NCBI RefSeq assembly: GCF_004363095.1
Contig: NZ_SNYO01000006.1
Span: 124,001-188,000, forward strand
DNA from: Actinomycetospora succinea
GTDB lineage: Bacteria; Actinomycetota; Actinomycetes; Mycobacteriales; Pseudonocardiaceae
Reading direction: 5' to 3'
Length of the DNA: 64,000 nt
Under the pieces are notes generated by a model, which searched no databases, was not told the DNA's origin, and was given only the letters and a program-made list of their open reading frames with translations. This document shows, one piece after another, positions 34,236 through 41,646 of the stretch; positions within the stretch are counted from its first letter, which is position 1; each line of letters begins with the position of its first letter. Both the position numbers and the translations under genes were made by a program.

Positions 34236-34776
34236 CGTTCACGTTCGTCGGGTTGGCCAGCGCGTCGAACACCGCCGAGCGCTTCTGCGACTGGGCCACG
34301 AGCGCGGCGATGTCCTCCGGGCTCGCGTCGGCGTCGATGTCGAAGCGCACGTTGACGTCGTTGAAGCCGTTGCGGACCTCGGGGTCACCGCCGAGGATGC
34401 CGAGCACGTTGTGGTTGCCCTCGACGGTCGCCCTGACCGAGTGCAGCTGGATCCCACGGTTCTGGGCGACGGCCGCGACGCCCGCCGTCAGGCAGCCCGC
34501 GAGGCCGGCGAGCACCGTCTCGACCGGCGTCGGCGCCCGGTCCTCGGAGGCGAAGACCTCCGGGTGGTCGCCCTCGAGGGTGAAGGCCTGCTTGTGCTGC
34601 TGGGCCGCGCCGAGGCCCGAGAAGTGCTCGATGGTCTGGCGCGAGTAGGTGCCGTCCTTCCACTCGGAGGTCACCTTCCAGACGAACTCGGCGGCCTGCG
34701 GGGCCTCCTTGAGTGCGTCGCGCGCCTGCAGCAGGGCGTCGCTGTTGACGTTGTTGTTGACGGTCGGGGTGGTCAT
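34222..34776 (-). CDS. OsmC-family protein with one active-site Cys
   Basis: 184 residues of the OsmC/Ohr fold. The first active Cys is in VLAGLAGCLTAGVAAVAQNRG. Where the second Cys of peroxide reductases is expected, the sequence reads QKRSAVFDAL, with Ser instead of Cys. It may thus act on something other than hydroperoxides. It is the only gene in a unit headed by leader d and an attenuator-like hairpin, which ties it to sulfur status. ATG with AGGAG upstream. A second OsmC gene, with both Cys, is at 39215. Confidence 0.88.
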   Translation of the reverse strand: MTTPTVNNNVNSDALLQARDALKEAPQAAEFVWKVTSEWKDGTYSRQTIEHFSGLGAAQQHKQAFTLEGDHPEVFASEDRAPTPVETVLAGLAGCLTAGVAAVAQNRGIQLHSVRATVEGNHNVLGILGGDPEVRNGFNDVNVRFDIDADASPEDIAALVAQSQKRSAVFDALANPTNVNVSVG

Positions 34777-34811
34777 CGGGTGCTCCTGGGATGTGCGTGA
34801 TCGAGAAAGAT

Positions 34812-34840
34812 CGGGTCCGCGCTCGTCGCGTCCGGACCCG
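34812..34840 (-). terminator. Attenuator-like hairpin between leader d and OsmC gene
   Basis: On the minus strand, CGGGTCCG pairs with CGGACCCG (8 base pairs) around a 13-base loop and is followed at once by ATCTTTCTC. This is one of the few hairpins in the window with a U-rich run, so it can act as a true intrinsic terminator. It lies 15 bases after the stop of leader d and before the OsmC start, the usual place for transcription attenuation. Confidence 0.62.
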
Positions 34841-34855
34841 GGAGGAGAGGTGTGC

Positions 34856-34939
34856 TCAGCGGCCGGGGCGACAGCCCATGACGGAGACGCGGCACAGGTC
34901 GACGTGACGTCGACGCACCAGCACCCCCCGACGGCTCAC
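34856..34939 (-). CDS. Leader peptide d (RRRHVDLCR...GCRPGR)
   Basis: 27 residues, GTG at 34939 to TGA at 34856. The core reads VLVRRRHVDLCRVSVMGCR, with two Cys codons, one inside the motif and one near the end. A promoter with -10 TAGGAA lies 7 bases upstream of the GTG, so the message is probably leaderless. It precedes the OsmC gene by 79 bases. Confidence 0.8.
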   Translation of the reverse strand: MSRRGVLVRRRHVDLCRVSVMGCRPGR

Positions 34940-34946
34940 ACAGGAG

Positions 34947-34975
34947 TTCCTAGCGGAACCGTCGCCGCAGGCCAA
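34947..34975 (-). promoter_or_regulatory. Promoter of leader d
   Basis: TTGGCC (34970-34975) and TAGGAA (34947-34952) on the minus strand, with a 17-base spacer: the spacing of a vegetative sigma-70-type promoter. The -10 box ends 7 bases before the leader GTG, so transcription would start at or next to the start codon. Confidence 0.6.
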
Positions 34976-35214
34976 GGGCTTACGCGCCCGGTACGGCCAT
35001 CGGTGCGACGCCGATCACCCAGGGCCCCGGATCACTCACGGAACGCCGACCTGCGGACCCGACCGCGCCGCGCGTCGCCGCGACCCCGGCGCGCCGGCCG
35101 GTGATCGTCGTGGTCGGCGTCGGCACTGCTCGCTCCTTGAGGCCCCGATGCCCGGCCGTGTACGCAGGGACGAAACCGACACCGGTCCTGTCCACCGACG
35201 AGGGAGAACCCGCC

Positions 35215-37170
35215 GTGACCGCACTCGAGGAGCCCACAACCGTCGAGACCGGCCGGGGCCGCGTCCACCCGCTCGAACCGCTCTCCGGCGACGAGATCCG
35301 CGAGGCCGCCCGGGTCCTGCGCGACCGGCGCGGCCTGGCCGACACCGCACGGTTCGTCTTCGTGACCCTGCACGAGCCGAGCAAGCAGGCCCTGGCCGGG
35401 AACGCCCGCCTGGCCCGCGAGGCCGAGATCGTGCTCTACGAGCGGTCCGAGCGGATGGTCTACGAGGCCGTCGTGTCGCTGACCGACGGCGAGGTCGTCG
35501 CGTTCGAGTCCCGGCCCGGCGTGCAGTCGCCGGTCACCGGCGAGGAGTTCTTCGCCTGCGAGGACATCGTGCGCGCCGATCCCCGCTGGCAGGAGGCCAT
35601 GCGCCGGCGCGGCGTCACCGACCTCGACCTCGCCATGGTCGACCCGTGGGCGTCGAGCTGGACCGGCCCCGAGGACGACCCCGCCCGCCGGCGCATCCTG
35701 CGCCCGCTGACCTGGATGCGCGCCGCGCCCGGCGAGCACGGCTACGCCCGCCCGGTCGAGGGGCTGATCGTGACCGTCGACCTCGACGCGCGCGAGGTCG
35801 TCGACGTCCAGGACAACGGCGTCGTCCCGTTCCCGCCGAAGCCCGGCAACTACGAGCAGCCCTTCATCCACGACCCGGACAACGTGCCGCGGGTGGACGC
35901 GCTGCGCGAGGGCATCAAGCCCCTCGACGTCGTCCAGCCCGAGGGCCCCAGCTTCACCGTCGACGGGCACGCCGTGAGCTGGCAGCGCTGGCGCCTGCGC
36001 ATCGGGTTCTCGCCGCGCGAGGGCGTGATCCTCCACCAGGTCAGCTGGGACGACCGCGGCCGTTCGCGGCCCGTGCTGAACCGGGCGTCGCTGGTCGAGA
36101 TGTACGTCCCCTACGGCGACCCCGCGCCCACCCACCGGTTCAAGAACGTCTTCGACCAGGGCGAGTACGGCGTGGGCTGGCTGGCGAACTCGTTGCGGCT
36201 CGGGTGCGACTGCCTCGGGCACATCCACTACTTCGACGGCGTGGTCAACGACCAGGACGGCGAGCCGGTGGTCATCGAGAACGCGATCTGCATGCACGAG
36301 GAGGACGTCGGGATCGCCTGGAAGCACACCGACTTCCGCACCGGGGCCGTCGAGGTCCGCCGCCGGCGCCGCCTGGTGATCTCCTCGATCGTCACCGTCG
36401 GCAACTACGAGTACGGCTACTTCTGGTACCTCTACGACGACGGCGTCCTCGAGTACAAGGTCAAGCTGACCGGGGTGATCTCCACCGCGGCGGTCCCGCC
36501 GGGCGAGACGCCGACGTACGGGTCGCTGGTCGCGCCGGGCCTCTACGGCCCGAACCACCAGCACTTCTTCTGCGTCCGCCTCGACGTGGCCGTCGACGGG
36601 CCCCGGAACACCGTGGTCGAGCTCGACTCGGTGCCGAGCCCGCCCGGACCCGACAACCCGCACGGCAACGCCTGGACGGTCCGCCGGACCCCGATCACCT
36701 CCGAGCGCGAGGGCGGGCGCGACGTCGCGCCGCAGCACGCGCGGACGTGGCGGATCGAGAACCCGGAGGAGACGTCGTCGGTCGGCGGGCCGACCGGCTA
36801 CCAGCTCATGCCTGGCGCCACGGTGCCGCCGATGTACTCGTCCGAAGCGCTCTTCGCCCCGCGGTCCGGGTTCACCGAGCACTCGGTGTGGGTCACGGCG
36901 TACGACCCGACCCAGCGCTTCGCCGCGGGCGACTACCCGCTCCAGCAGCCGCGCAGCACGGGCCTGCCGACCTTCCTCGACGGGGACCGGCCGCTGGAGA
37001 ACGCCGACGTCGTCGTCTGGTACACGATGGGCGCCCACCACGTCGTGCGGCCCGAGGACTGGCCGGTCATGCCGGTGTCGACCATCGGCTTCATGCTGCG
37101 CCCGAGCGGCTTCTTCGACGGGAACCCCGTGCTCGACCTCCCGCCGAGCAGCAACGGCCACCAGCACTGA
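35215..37170 (+). CDS. Copper-containing primary amine oxidase
   Basis: 651 residues, full length for the family. It oxidises primary amines to aldehydes, ammonia and hydrogen peroxide. The topaquinone site T-V-G-N-Y-E-Y is present with the modified Tyr at residue 398. Two copper His are at 448 and 450 (GPNHQHFF), and the third is in the GAHHVVRPEDWPVMP region, followed by GFFDGNPVLDLP. GTG start with GGGAGA 7 bases upstream; the frame stays open farther upstream but without similarity. No leader peptide precedes it. It may supply ammonia from amines; a link to sulfur use is not shown. Confidence 0.95.
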   Translation: MTALEEPTTVETGRGRVHPLEPLSGDEIREAARVLRDRRGLADTARFVFVTLHEPSKQALAGNARLAREAEIVLYERSERMVYEAVVSLTDGEVVAFESRPGVQSPVTGEEFFACEDIVRADPRWQEAMRRRGVTDLDLAMVDPWASSWTGPEDDPARRRILRPLTWMRAAPGEHGYARPVEGLIVTVDLDAREVVDVQDNGVVPFPPKPGNYEQPFIHDPDNVPRVDALREGIKPLDVVQPEGPSFTVDGHAVSWQRWRLRIGFSPREGVILHQVSWDDRGRSRPVLNRASLVEMYVPYGDPAPTHRFKNVFDQGEYGVGWLANSLRLGCDCLGHIHYFDGVVNDQDGEPVVIENAICMHEEDVGIAWKHTDFRTGAVEVRRRRRLVISSIVTVGNYEYGYFWYLYDDGVLEYKVKLTGVISTAAVPPGETPTYGSLVAPGLYGPNHQHFFCVRLDVAVDGPRNTVVELDSVPSPPGPDNPHGNAWTVRRTPITSEREGGRDVAPQHARTWRIENPEETSSVGGPTGYQLMPGATVPPMYSSEALFAPRSGFTEHSVWVTAYDPTQRFAAGDYPLQQPRSTGLPTFLDGDRPLENADVVVWYTMGAHHVVRPEDWPVMPVSTIGFMLRPSGFFDGNPVLDLPPSSNGHQH

Positions 37171-37261
37171 CGCGGGGCCCGCGCGCCGGTGACGACGGGT
37201 GGCCGGTGACGGTCCACTCGGCGGGTGGTGATCCGCGCTCCGTCGTGCGAGGCTCCTCGGT

Positions 37262-37363
37262 GTGAGCGGACCGGGACCTGGCGTGGTGCTGGTCCGTCGT
37301 TTCTGGGTCGACCTGCTCCGGCTCGTGGCCAGCGGCTGTCGCACGACGTCCGTGCGCCGCTGA
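37262..37363 (+). CDS. Leader peptide e (variant RRFWVDLLR...GCR)
   Basis: 33 residues from the GTG at 37262, with in-frame GTGs at 37283 and 37286 as other starts. The core reads VVLVRRFWVDLLRLVASGCR: the motif has FW in place of x-H. A single Cys codon is followed by TTSVRR. It precedes a hypothetical gene and a Cys/Met PLP enzyme gene. Confidence 0.68.
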   Translation: MSGPGPGVVLVRRFWVDLLRLVASGCRTTSVRR

Positions 37364-37378
37364 CCCGATCTCCCCCTC

Positions 37379-37401
37379 GGGCGCGGCACGGTGCCGCGCC
37401 C
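37379..37401 (+). promoter_or_regulatory. Strong hairpin after leader e
   Basis: GGGCGCGGC and GCCGCGCCC (9 perfect GC pairs) around a 5-base loop, 16 bases after the stop of leader e. Downstream, GCTCC at 37421 can pair with GGAGC at 37435, which covers the Shine-Dalgarno GGAG of the next gene. Together these could let leader translation control both transcription and translation of the operon. Confidence 0.5.
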
Positions 37402-37443
37402 CGACGGCCCGCCGTGCTGCGCTCCGCACTCCCCGGAGCCGTC

Positions 37444-37797
37444 ATGACCGCCGTCCCGTCCGACCCGCCCGTCACCCGGATCGCCCCGCACCGCACCGTC
37501 ACGGCGGGGCGCGCCCGCAGCATCGCGGCCGCCGCCCGTCGACCGAGCACGACCGCGCTCCTGCACGCCGTGGAGGCCGCGATCACCCGGCTCGACGGCC
37601 TCGCGGGCGCGTTCGACCACGCCACGCGCACCGCGCTCGACCGCCGTCTGCGCGAGGCGCTGACCCGCCACATCGGGCGCACCGGCGAGAACGGGCCCGC
37701 CGTCCCCGCCGTCCGTGTGGCGTGCGCGCACCTCGCGGCGGGCGACCTGGAGTGGGCCTACCTCTCGCTGCTCACCGCCCGCGACCAGCTCGAGTGA
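37444..37797 (+). CDS. Hypothetical protein (117 aa) in leader e operon
   Basis: I do not recognise a family. The sequence is Ala/Arg-rich and mostly helical, with HAVEAAITRLDGLAGAFDHATRTALDRRLREALTRHIG and a C-terminal LAAGDLEWAYLSLLTARDQLE that looks like a TPR-type or coiled helix pair. There is one Cys. No membrane span or signal peptide. GGAG lies 5 bases before the ATG. It ends 13 bases before the PLP-enzyme gene and is probably translated with it. Confidence 0.7.
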   Translation: MTAVPSDPPVTRIAPHRTVTAGRARSIAAAARRPSTTALLHAVEAAITRLDGLAGAFDHATRTALDRRLREALTRHIGRTGENGPAVPAVRVACAHLAAGDLEWAYLSLLTARDQLE

Positions 37798-37810
37798 CAC
37801 GATCACGGAC

Positions 37811-39013
37811 GTGACGCGCCCGGACAAGGAACGCCCCGACTCGCTCGGGTTCGCGACCCAGGCGGTGCACGCCGGCAACGCCGTCGACGCCGGCAGTGGC
37901 GCGATCCGCACGCCGATCGTCATGGCGAACTCCTACGCGCTCCCCGACGACCCCGAGGAGCTGTCGTGGTCGGGGTTCGACGTGCCGCTCTACACCCGCA
38001 ACACCGGGGCCAACCAGCGCGCGCTGCAGGAGAAGCTCGCGCTGCTCGAGCAGGGCGAGGACGCCGTCGTGCTCGCGACCGGCGTCGCCGCGCTGCACGG
38101 GGTGTTCTTCACGTTCCTGCGCACCGGCGACCACGCCGTGGTCTCCGACGTCACCTACGAGGCGTCGTACCGGCTCTTCGCCGAGATCCTCCCGCGGCGC
38201 TACGGCGTGCAGGCCACGTTCGTCGACACCAGCGACCCCGACGCCGTGCGCGCGGCGATGCGGCCGAACACCCGCCTGGTCCACACCGAGGTGATCGCCA
38301 ACCCGACGACGCGGGTGTGCGACGTCGCGGCGCTCGCGGAGATCGCGCACGCGGGCGACGCCCTGCTCTCGGTGGACTCCACGTTCACCCCGCCCCCGCT
38401 CTACCGGCCGCTCGCCGACGGCGCGGATCTCGTCGTGCACTCGCTGACCAAGGTGATCAACGGGCACGGCGACGCGATGGGCGGGGTGGTCGTGGGCGCG
38501 CGCGAGCACGTCGACGCCATCCGGGCCGAGGCGATGGTCGACGTCGGCGGGGTCGTCTCGCCGTTCAACGCCTGGCTGATCTCCCGGGGCGCGATCACCC
38601 TGCCGCTGCGCCTGCGGCAGCACCTCTCCTCCGCGCAGCGGGTCGCGGAGTTCCTCGCCGGCCACCCGGCGATCGCCTACGTGACCTACCCGGGGCTGCC
38701 CGACCACCCGCAGCACGCGCTCGCCCGCCGCTTGTTCGACGGGCGCGGGCACGGCTGGATGATGGCCTTCGCGCTCGAGGGGGACGCCGCGCTGCAGAAC
38801 CGGTTCGTCGCCGACCTGCGCGTCATCACCTCGGCGGTGTCGCTGGGCCACGACGAGAGCCTGATCGTGCACGTCGGGACCACGGGAGCGCGGGCCGCGC
38901 ACTGGCCCGAGGAGTTCCGCCGGTACGGGCACCTGCGGTTCTCGGTCGGCCTCGAGGACCCCGACGACCTCATCGCCGACCTCGGCGCCGCACTGGACAC
39001 GGTGCGTGCGTGA
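37811..39013 (+). CDS. Cys/Met metabolism PLP-dependent enzyme
   Basis: 400 residues of the cystathionine synthase/lyase family (fold type I). The PLP lysine is in VVHSLTKVINGHGDAMGG, and LYTRNTGANQRALQEKLALLEQGEDAVVLATGVAALHGVFF is the cofactor phosphate region. SLGHDESLIVHVGTTG and LRFSVGLEDPDDLIADL are family end blocks. Such enzymes include cystathionine gamma-lyase, methionine gamma-lyase and homocysteine synthase; I cannot tell which. The leader in front suggests a role in cysteine or methionine supply. GTG start chosen because it directly precedes TRPDKERPDSLGFATQAVHAG. Confidence 0.9.
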   Translation: MTRPDKERPDSLGFATQAVHAGNAVDAGSGAIRTPIVMANSYALPDDPEELSWSGFDVPLYTRNTGANQRALQEKLALLEQGEDAVVLATGVAALHGVFFTFLRTGDHAVVSDVTYEASYRLFAEILPRRYGVQATFVDTSDPDAVRAAMRPNTRLVHTEVIANPTTRVCDVAALAEIAHAGDALLSVDSTFTPPPLYRPLADGADLVVHSLTKVINGHGDAMGGVVVGAREHVDAIRAEAMVDVGGVVSPFNAWLISRGAITLPLRLRQHLSSAQRVAEFLAGHPAIAYVTYPGLPDHPQHALARRLFDGRGHGWMMAFALEGDAALQNRFVADLRVITSAVSLGHDESLIVHVGTTGARAAHWPEEFRRYGHLRFSVGLEDPDDLIADLGAALDTVRA

Positions 39014-39066
39014 TCGTGCGCTCTGCGGTCTGGTTCGGTTGCGCGCTATCGGGTAGGAACGAGGGC

Positions 39067-39138
39067 GTGGGCCCCCTGGTGCGACGACTGCACGTCGACC
39101 TCTGCCGGCTCGCGACGACGACCTGTCGTCGCGGCTGA
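39067..39138 (+). CDS. Leader peptide f (RRLHVDLCR...CRRG)
   Basis: 23 residues: VGPLVRRLHVDLCRLATTTC then RRG. Two Cys codons, placed as in leader d. TAGGAA lies exactly 7 bases before the GTG, so a leaderless message is likely. It precedes an OsmC gene by 76 bases; the other OsmC gene also has a leader of this kind. Confidence 0.8.
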   Translation: MGPLVRRLHVDLCRLATTTCRRG

Positions 39139-39158
39139 TCCACCCGCGTCCCCTTCCC

Positions 39159-39198
39159 CACGCCCGGCCGTTCCGTGCCCGGCGTGTTCCTCCACGCC
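39159..39198 (+). promoter_or_regulatory. Mutually exclusive hairpins after leader f
   Basis: GGCGTG at 39181-39186 can pair with CACGCC at 39159-39164 (16-base loop) or with an identical CACGCC at 39193-39198 (6-base loop), but not both. The second pairing lies just before the ribosome-binding region of the OsmC gene. This is the layout of an attenuator in which a ribosome on the leader chooses between two structures. Confidence 0.45.
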
Positions 39199-39214
39199 CG
39201 AGAAAGGCTCCCTC

Positions 39215-39688
39215 ATGGCCATCCAGCCCAAGGAGACCGTCGTCCCGTTCGCCGTGCACGGCGAGGGCACCGGTGTCGCGCAGAAGCTCACCGCCGGCGG
39301 TCACGTCTTCGCCACCGACGCCTACCCCGCGTTCGGCGGCGCCGACGAGGCCCCGAGCCCGCTCTTCTACGCCCTCGGCTCACTGACCTCGTGCAACCAG
39401 GTCACCGCCTCCCTCGTCGCCAAGGACCTCGGCATCCGCCTGGGCGCCTGGACCTTCGACATCCAGGGCGACCTCGACACCGCCGTCCTCGTCGGCGGCG
39501 CCGAGGGCAACGCGAACTTCGACAAGGTCGAGGTCCGCGCCACCGTCGAGACCGACGCCAGCGAGGAGCAGTTCGCGACGCTGATCTCGGAGACCGAGCG
39601 CCGCTGCCCCGTGACGCAGCTCTTCCGGCGCTCGGGGCTGGAGTTCGTCAACGACTGGACCCGCGCGGAGATCCCCGCCGGCGTCTGA
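39215..39688 (+). CDS. OsmC-family peroxide-reductase-like protein
   Basis: 157 residues. Both active-site Cys of OsmC/Ohr are present, one in LGSLTSCNQVTASLVAKDLG and one in ERRCPVTQLFRRSG. These proteins reduce organic hydroperoxides with thiols. Headed by leader f and its hairpins, so made under sulfur control. It could protect against peroxides made by the many flavin oxygenases, or handle sulfur intermediates; that is inference. Confidence 0.9.
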   Translation: MAIQPKETVVPFAVHGEGTGVAQKLTAGGHVFATDAYPAFGGADEAPSPLFYALGSLTSCNQVTASLVAKDLGIRLGAWTFDIQGDLDTAVLVGGAEGNANFDKVEVRATVETDASEEQFATLISETERRCPVTQLFRRSGLEFVNDWTRAEIPAGV

Positions 39689-39749
39689 ACCGCTGGCGGC
39701 CCGCGGCCGGCTGGGCGAGGCTGGACGTCACCTCGGAGAGGAGAACCCC

Positions 39750-40727
39750 GTGTCCGGACTCCCGGTCCTCGACCTGCGCCGGTTCCGGTCCGCGGACCGC
39801 GACGCGTTCCTCGACGACCTGCGCCGCGCGGCGCGGGAGGTCGGCTTCTTCACCGTCGTCGGTCACGGCATCGCGCCGGAGCTGACGACGCGGCTCGACG
39901 AGGAGGTCCGCCGGTTCTTCGCGCTGCCCCTCGACGACCGGCTCGCGATCGAGAACACCGCGTCGCCGCACTTCCGCGGCTACAGCCGGGTCGGCACCGA
40001 GCGCACCGGCGGCGCCGCCGACCAGCGGGAACAGATCGACGTCGGGCCCGAGCGGGCGCCGGTGGAGGGCGAGGCGCGCTACTGGGGGCTCGTCGGGCCC
40101 AACCAGTGGCCGCCCGCCCAGCCCGCCCTGCGCGACGCGGTGCTCGCGTGGCAGGACGAGGCGCTGCGGGTGTCGCAGGAGATCCTGCGCGCGCTCGCGG
40201 CGTCGCTGGGCCAGCCCGAGGACCACTTCGACCGCTGGTTCGACGAGGAATCGCACCTGCACCTCAAGGTCCTGCACTACCCGGGCGGAGCCGCGACCGC
40301 GCAGGGCGTCGGCGCGCACAAGGACTACGGGTTCCTGGCCCTGCTGCGCCAGGACGACGTCGGCGGCCTCGAGGTCCAGGTCCCCGGCGCCGACGACTGG
40401 ATCGGCGCCGCGCCGGTCCCCGACGGCTACGTCGTCAACATCGGCGAGATGCTCGAGGTCGCCACCCGCGGCCACCTCACCGCCACCCGCCACCGGGTGG
40501 TCAGTCCGGCCGCGGGGGTCGACCGCTACTCCGTCGCGTTCTTCCTCGGCCCGCGCCTCGACGCCGTCGTCGAGCCCGTCGACCTGCCGCCGGAGCTCGC
40601 CGCGGAGACCGGCGACTGGGACCCGAACGACGACCCGGACAACCCCCTGCTCGCCGCCTACGGCGAGAACGCCCTGGTCGGGTGGCTGCGCTCGCACCCG
40701 ACGGTCGCGGCGCGCCACTGGAGCTGA
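39750..40727 (+). CDS. Isopenicillin N synthase-like 2-oxoglutarate/Fe(II) oxygenase
   Basis: 325 residues. The N-terminal DIOX_N part reads PVLDLRRFRSADRDAFLDDLRRAAREVGFFTVVGHGI. The Fe(II) ligands are His and Asp in GAHKDYGFLALLRQDDVGGLEVQ and His in TATRHRVVSPAAGVDRYSVAFF, with the Arg-x-Ser (RYS) that holds 2-oxoglutarate. It is not of the TauD type. GTG start with GGAGAGGAG upstream. It lies 61 bases after the OsmC gene and could share its transcript. Substrate unknown. Confidence 0.9.
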   Translation: MSGLPVLDLRRFRSADRDAFLDDLRRAAREVGFFTVVGHGIAPELTTRLDEEVRRFFALPLDDRLAIENTASPHFRGYSRVGTERTGGAADQREQIDVGPERAPVEGEARYWGLVGPNQWPPAQPALRDAVLAWQDEALRVSQEILRALAASLGQPEDHFDRWFDEESHLHLKVLHYPGGAATAQGVGAHKDYGFLALLRQDDVGGLEVQVPGADDWIGAAPVPDGYVVNIGEMLEVATRGHLTATRHRVVSPAAGVDRYSVAFFLGPRLDAVVEPVDLPPELAAETGDWDPNDDPDNPLLAAYGENALVGWLRSHPTVAARHWS

Positions 40728-40787
40728 CGCGTCCGCCGGCCGCGAACACGGGCCCACGGCGCCCGCCCGGCCCCTAGCGTCCGTGCC

Positions 40788-41531
40788 ATGACGGTGACGA
40801 CGCGCTCGGTCTCCTACCCGGCCGACGGGCTGACGATGGTCGGCCGCCTCGCGCTCCCGGACGGTGACGGCCGGCGCCCGGCGGTGCTGATCGGGCCGGA
40901 GGGGCCGGGCCTGAACGACTTCCAGCGCCGCCGCGCCGACGCCCTCGCCGAGCTCGGGTACGTCGCGCTCGCCTTCGACATCCACGGCGGGCGGTGGATC
41001 CGCGACCCGCAGGAGATGCTGGCGCGCGTCATGCCGCTGCTCGGCGACCCCGAGCGGATGCGCGACATCGGGCACGCGGCCCTCGACGTGCTGCTCGCCG
41101 AACCGCGGACCGACCCGGACCGGATCGCCGCGATCGGCTACGGCACCGGCGGCGCGATCGGGCTGGAGCTCGGGCGCGCCGGGGTGCCGCTGCGCGCCAT
41201 CGCGACGGTCAACGGGCTGATCACGGGCCGGCCGGGCGAGGCCGCGAACATCGGCTGCCCGGTGTGGGCCGGCGTGGGCTCGGAGGACCCGATCCAGCCG
41301 CCGGAGCAGCGCGAGGCCTTCGCCGCCGAGATGCAGGCGGCGGGCGTCGACTGGCGCCTCGTCGTCTACGGCGGCGCGCAGCACGCGTTCCACCACCCGC
41401 CGGTCGACCAGGACCAGGAGGTGCTCCCCGGCGTCGGGTTCCACGCCCGGCACGCGGCGCGGGCGTGGGACGACGTCGTCGCGCTGCTCGCCGAGTGCCT
41501 GCCCCTGGAGCTCTCCCCGACCGCGGCCTAG
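40788..41531 (+). CDS. Dienelactone-hydrolase-fold protein lacking the Cys nucleophile
   Basis: 247 residues of the dienelactone hydrolase fold (RRPAVLIGPEGPGLNDFQRRRADALAELGYVALAFDIHGG). The nucleophile elbow, usually G-[YF]-C-x-G-G, reads GYGTGG, with Gly where the catalytic Cys should be. The Asp and His (EDPIQPP, GGAQHAFHHPPV) are kept. So it may not be a hydrolase of the usual kind. TAGCGT stands exactly 7 bases before the ATG with no ribosome-binding site: a likely leaderless mRNA. Confidence 0.85.
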   Translation: MTVTTRSVSYPADGLTMVGRLALPDGDGRRPAVLIGPEGPGLNDFQRRRADALAELGYVALAFDIHGGRWIRDPQEMLARVMPLLGDPERMRDIGHAALDVLLAEPRTDPDRIAAIGYGTGGAIGLELGRAGVPLRAIATVNGLITGRPGEAANIGCPVWAGVGSEDPIQPPEQREAFAAEMQAAGVDWRLVVYGGAQHAFHHPPVDQDQEVLPGVGFHARHAARAWDDVVALLAECLPLELSPTAA

Positions 41532-41541
41532 CGTGGAGCGC

Positions 41542-41601
41542 GTGGTCCTCCTGGTGTCGCGCCGTCACGTCGACCTGGGTCGTCTGGCGTCGGCGCTCTG
41601 A
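41542..41601 (+). CDS. Leader peptide g (SRRHVDLGRLASAL, no Cys)
   Basis: 19 residues, VVLLVSRRHVDLGRLASAL, then TGA. It matches leader a closely but stops before the Cys-rich end, so no Cys codon remains. TAGCGT lies exactly 7 bases before the GTG. It precedes a flavin monooxygenase gene by 45 bases, with a hairpin in between. Confidence 0.72.
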   Translation: MVLLVSRRHVDLGRLASAL

Positions 41602-41629
41602 GACGGGTCGAGCCGACCCGATCCGTCTC
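41600..41629 (+). promoter_or_regulatory. Hairpin overlapping the stop codon of leader g
   Basis: GAGACGG (41600-41606) pairs with CCGTCTC (41623-41629), and an inner GTCG-AGC-CGAC can stack inside. The 5' arm begins within the leader's stop codon, so a ribosome sitting at the stop would open it. The monooxygenase ribosome-binding site AGGAAG follows at once. Confidence 0.52.
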
Positions 41630-41646
41630 CCAGGAAGAGCACCGCC

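Noticed and set aside
35101..35214. Upstream extension of the amine oxidase by 38 residues
   Set aside because: The frame is open, but there is no similarity or signal peptide, and the GTG at 35215 has a good ribosome-binding site.
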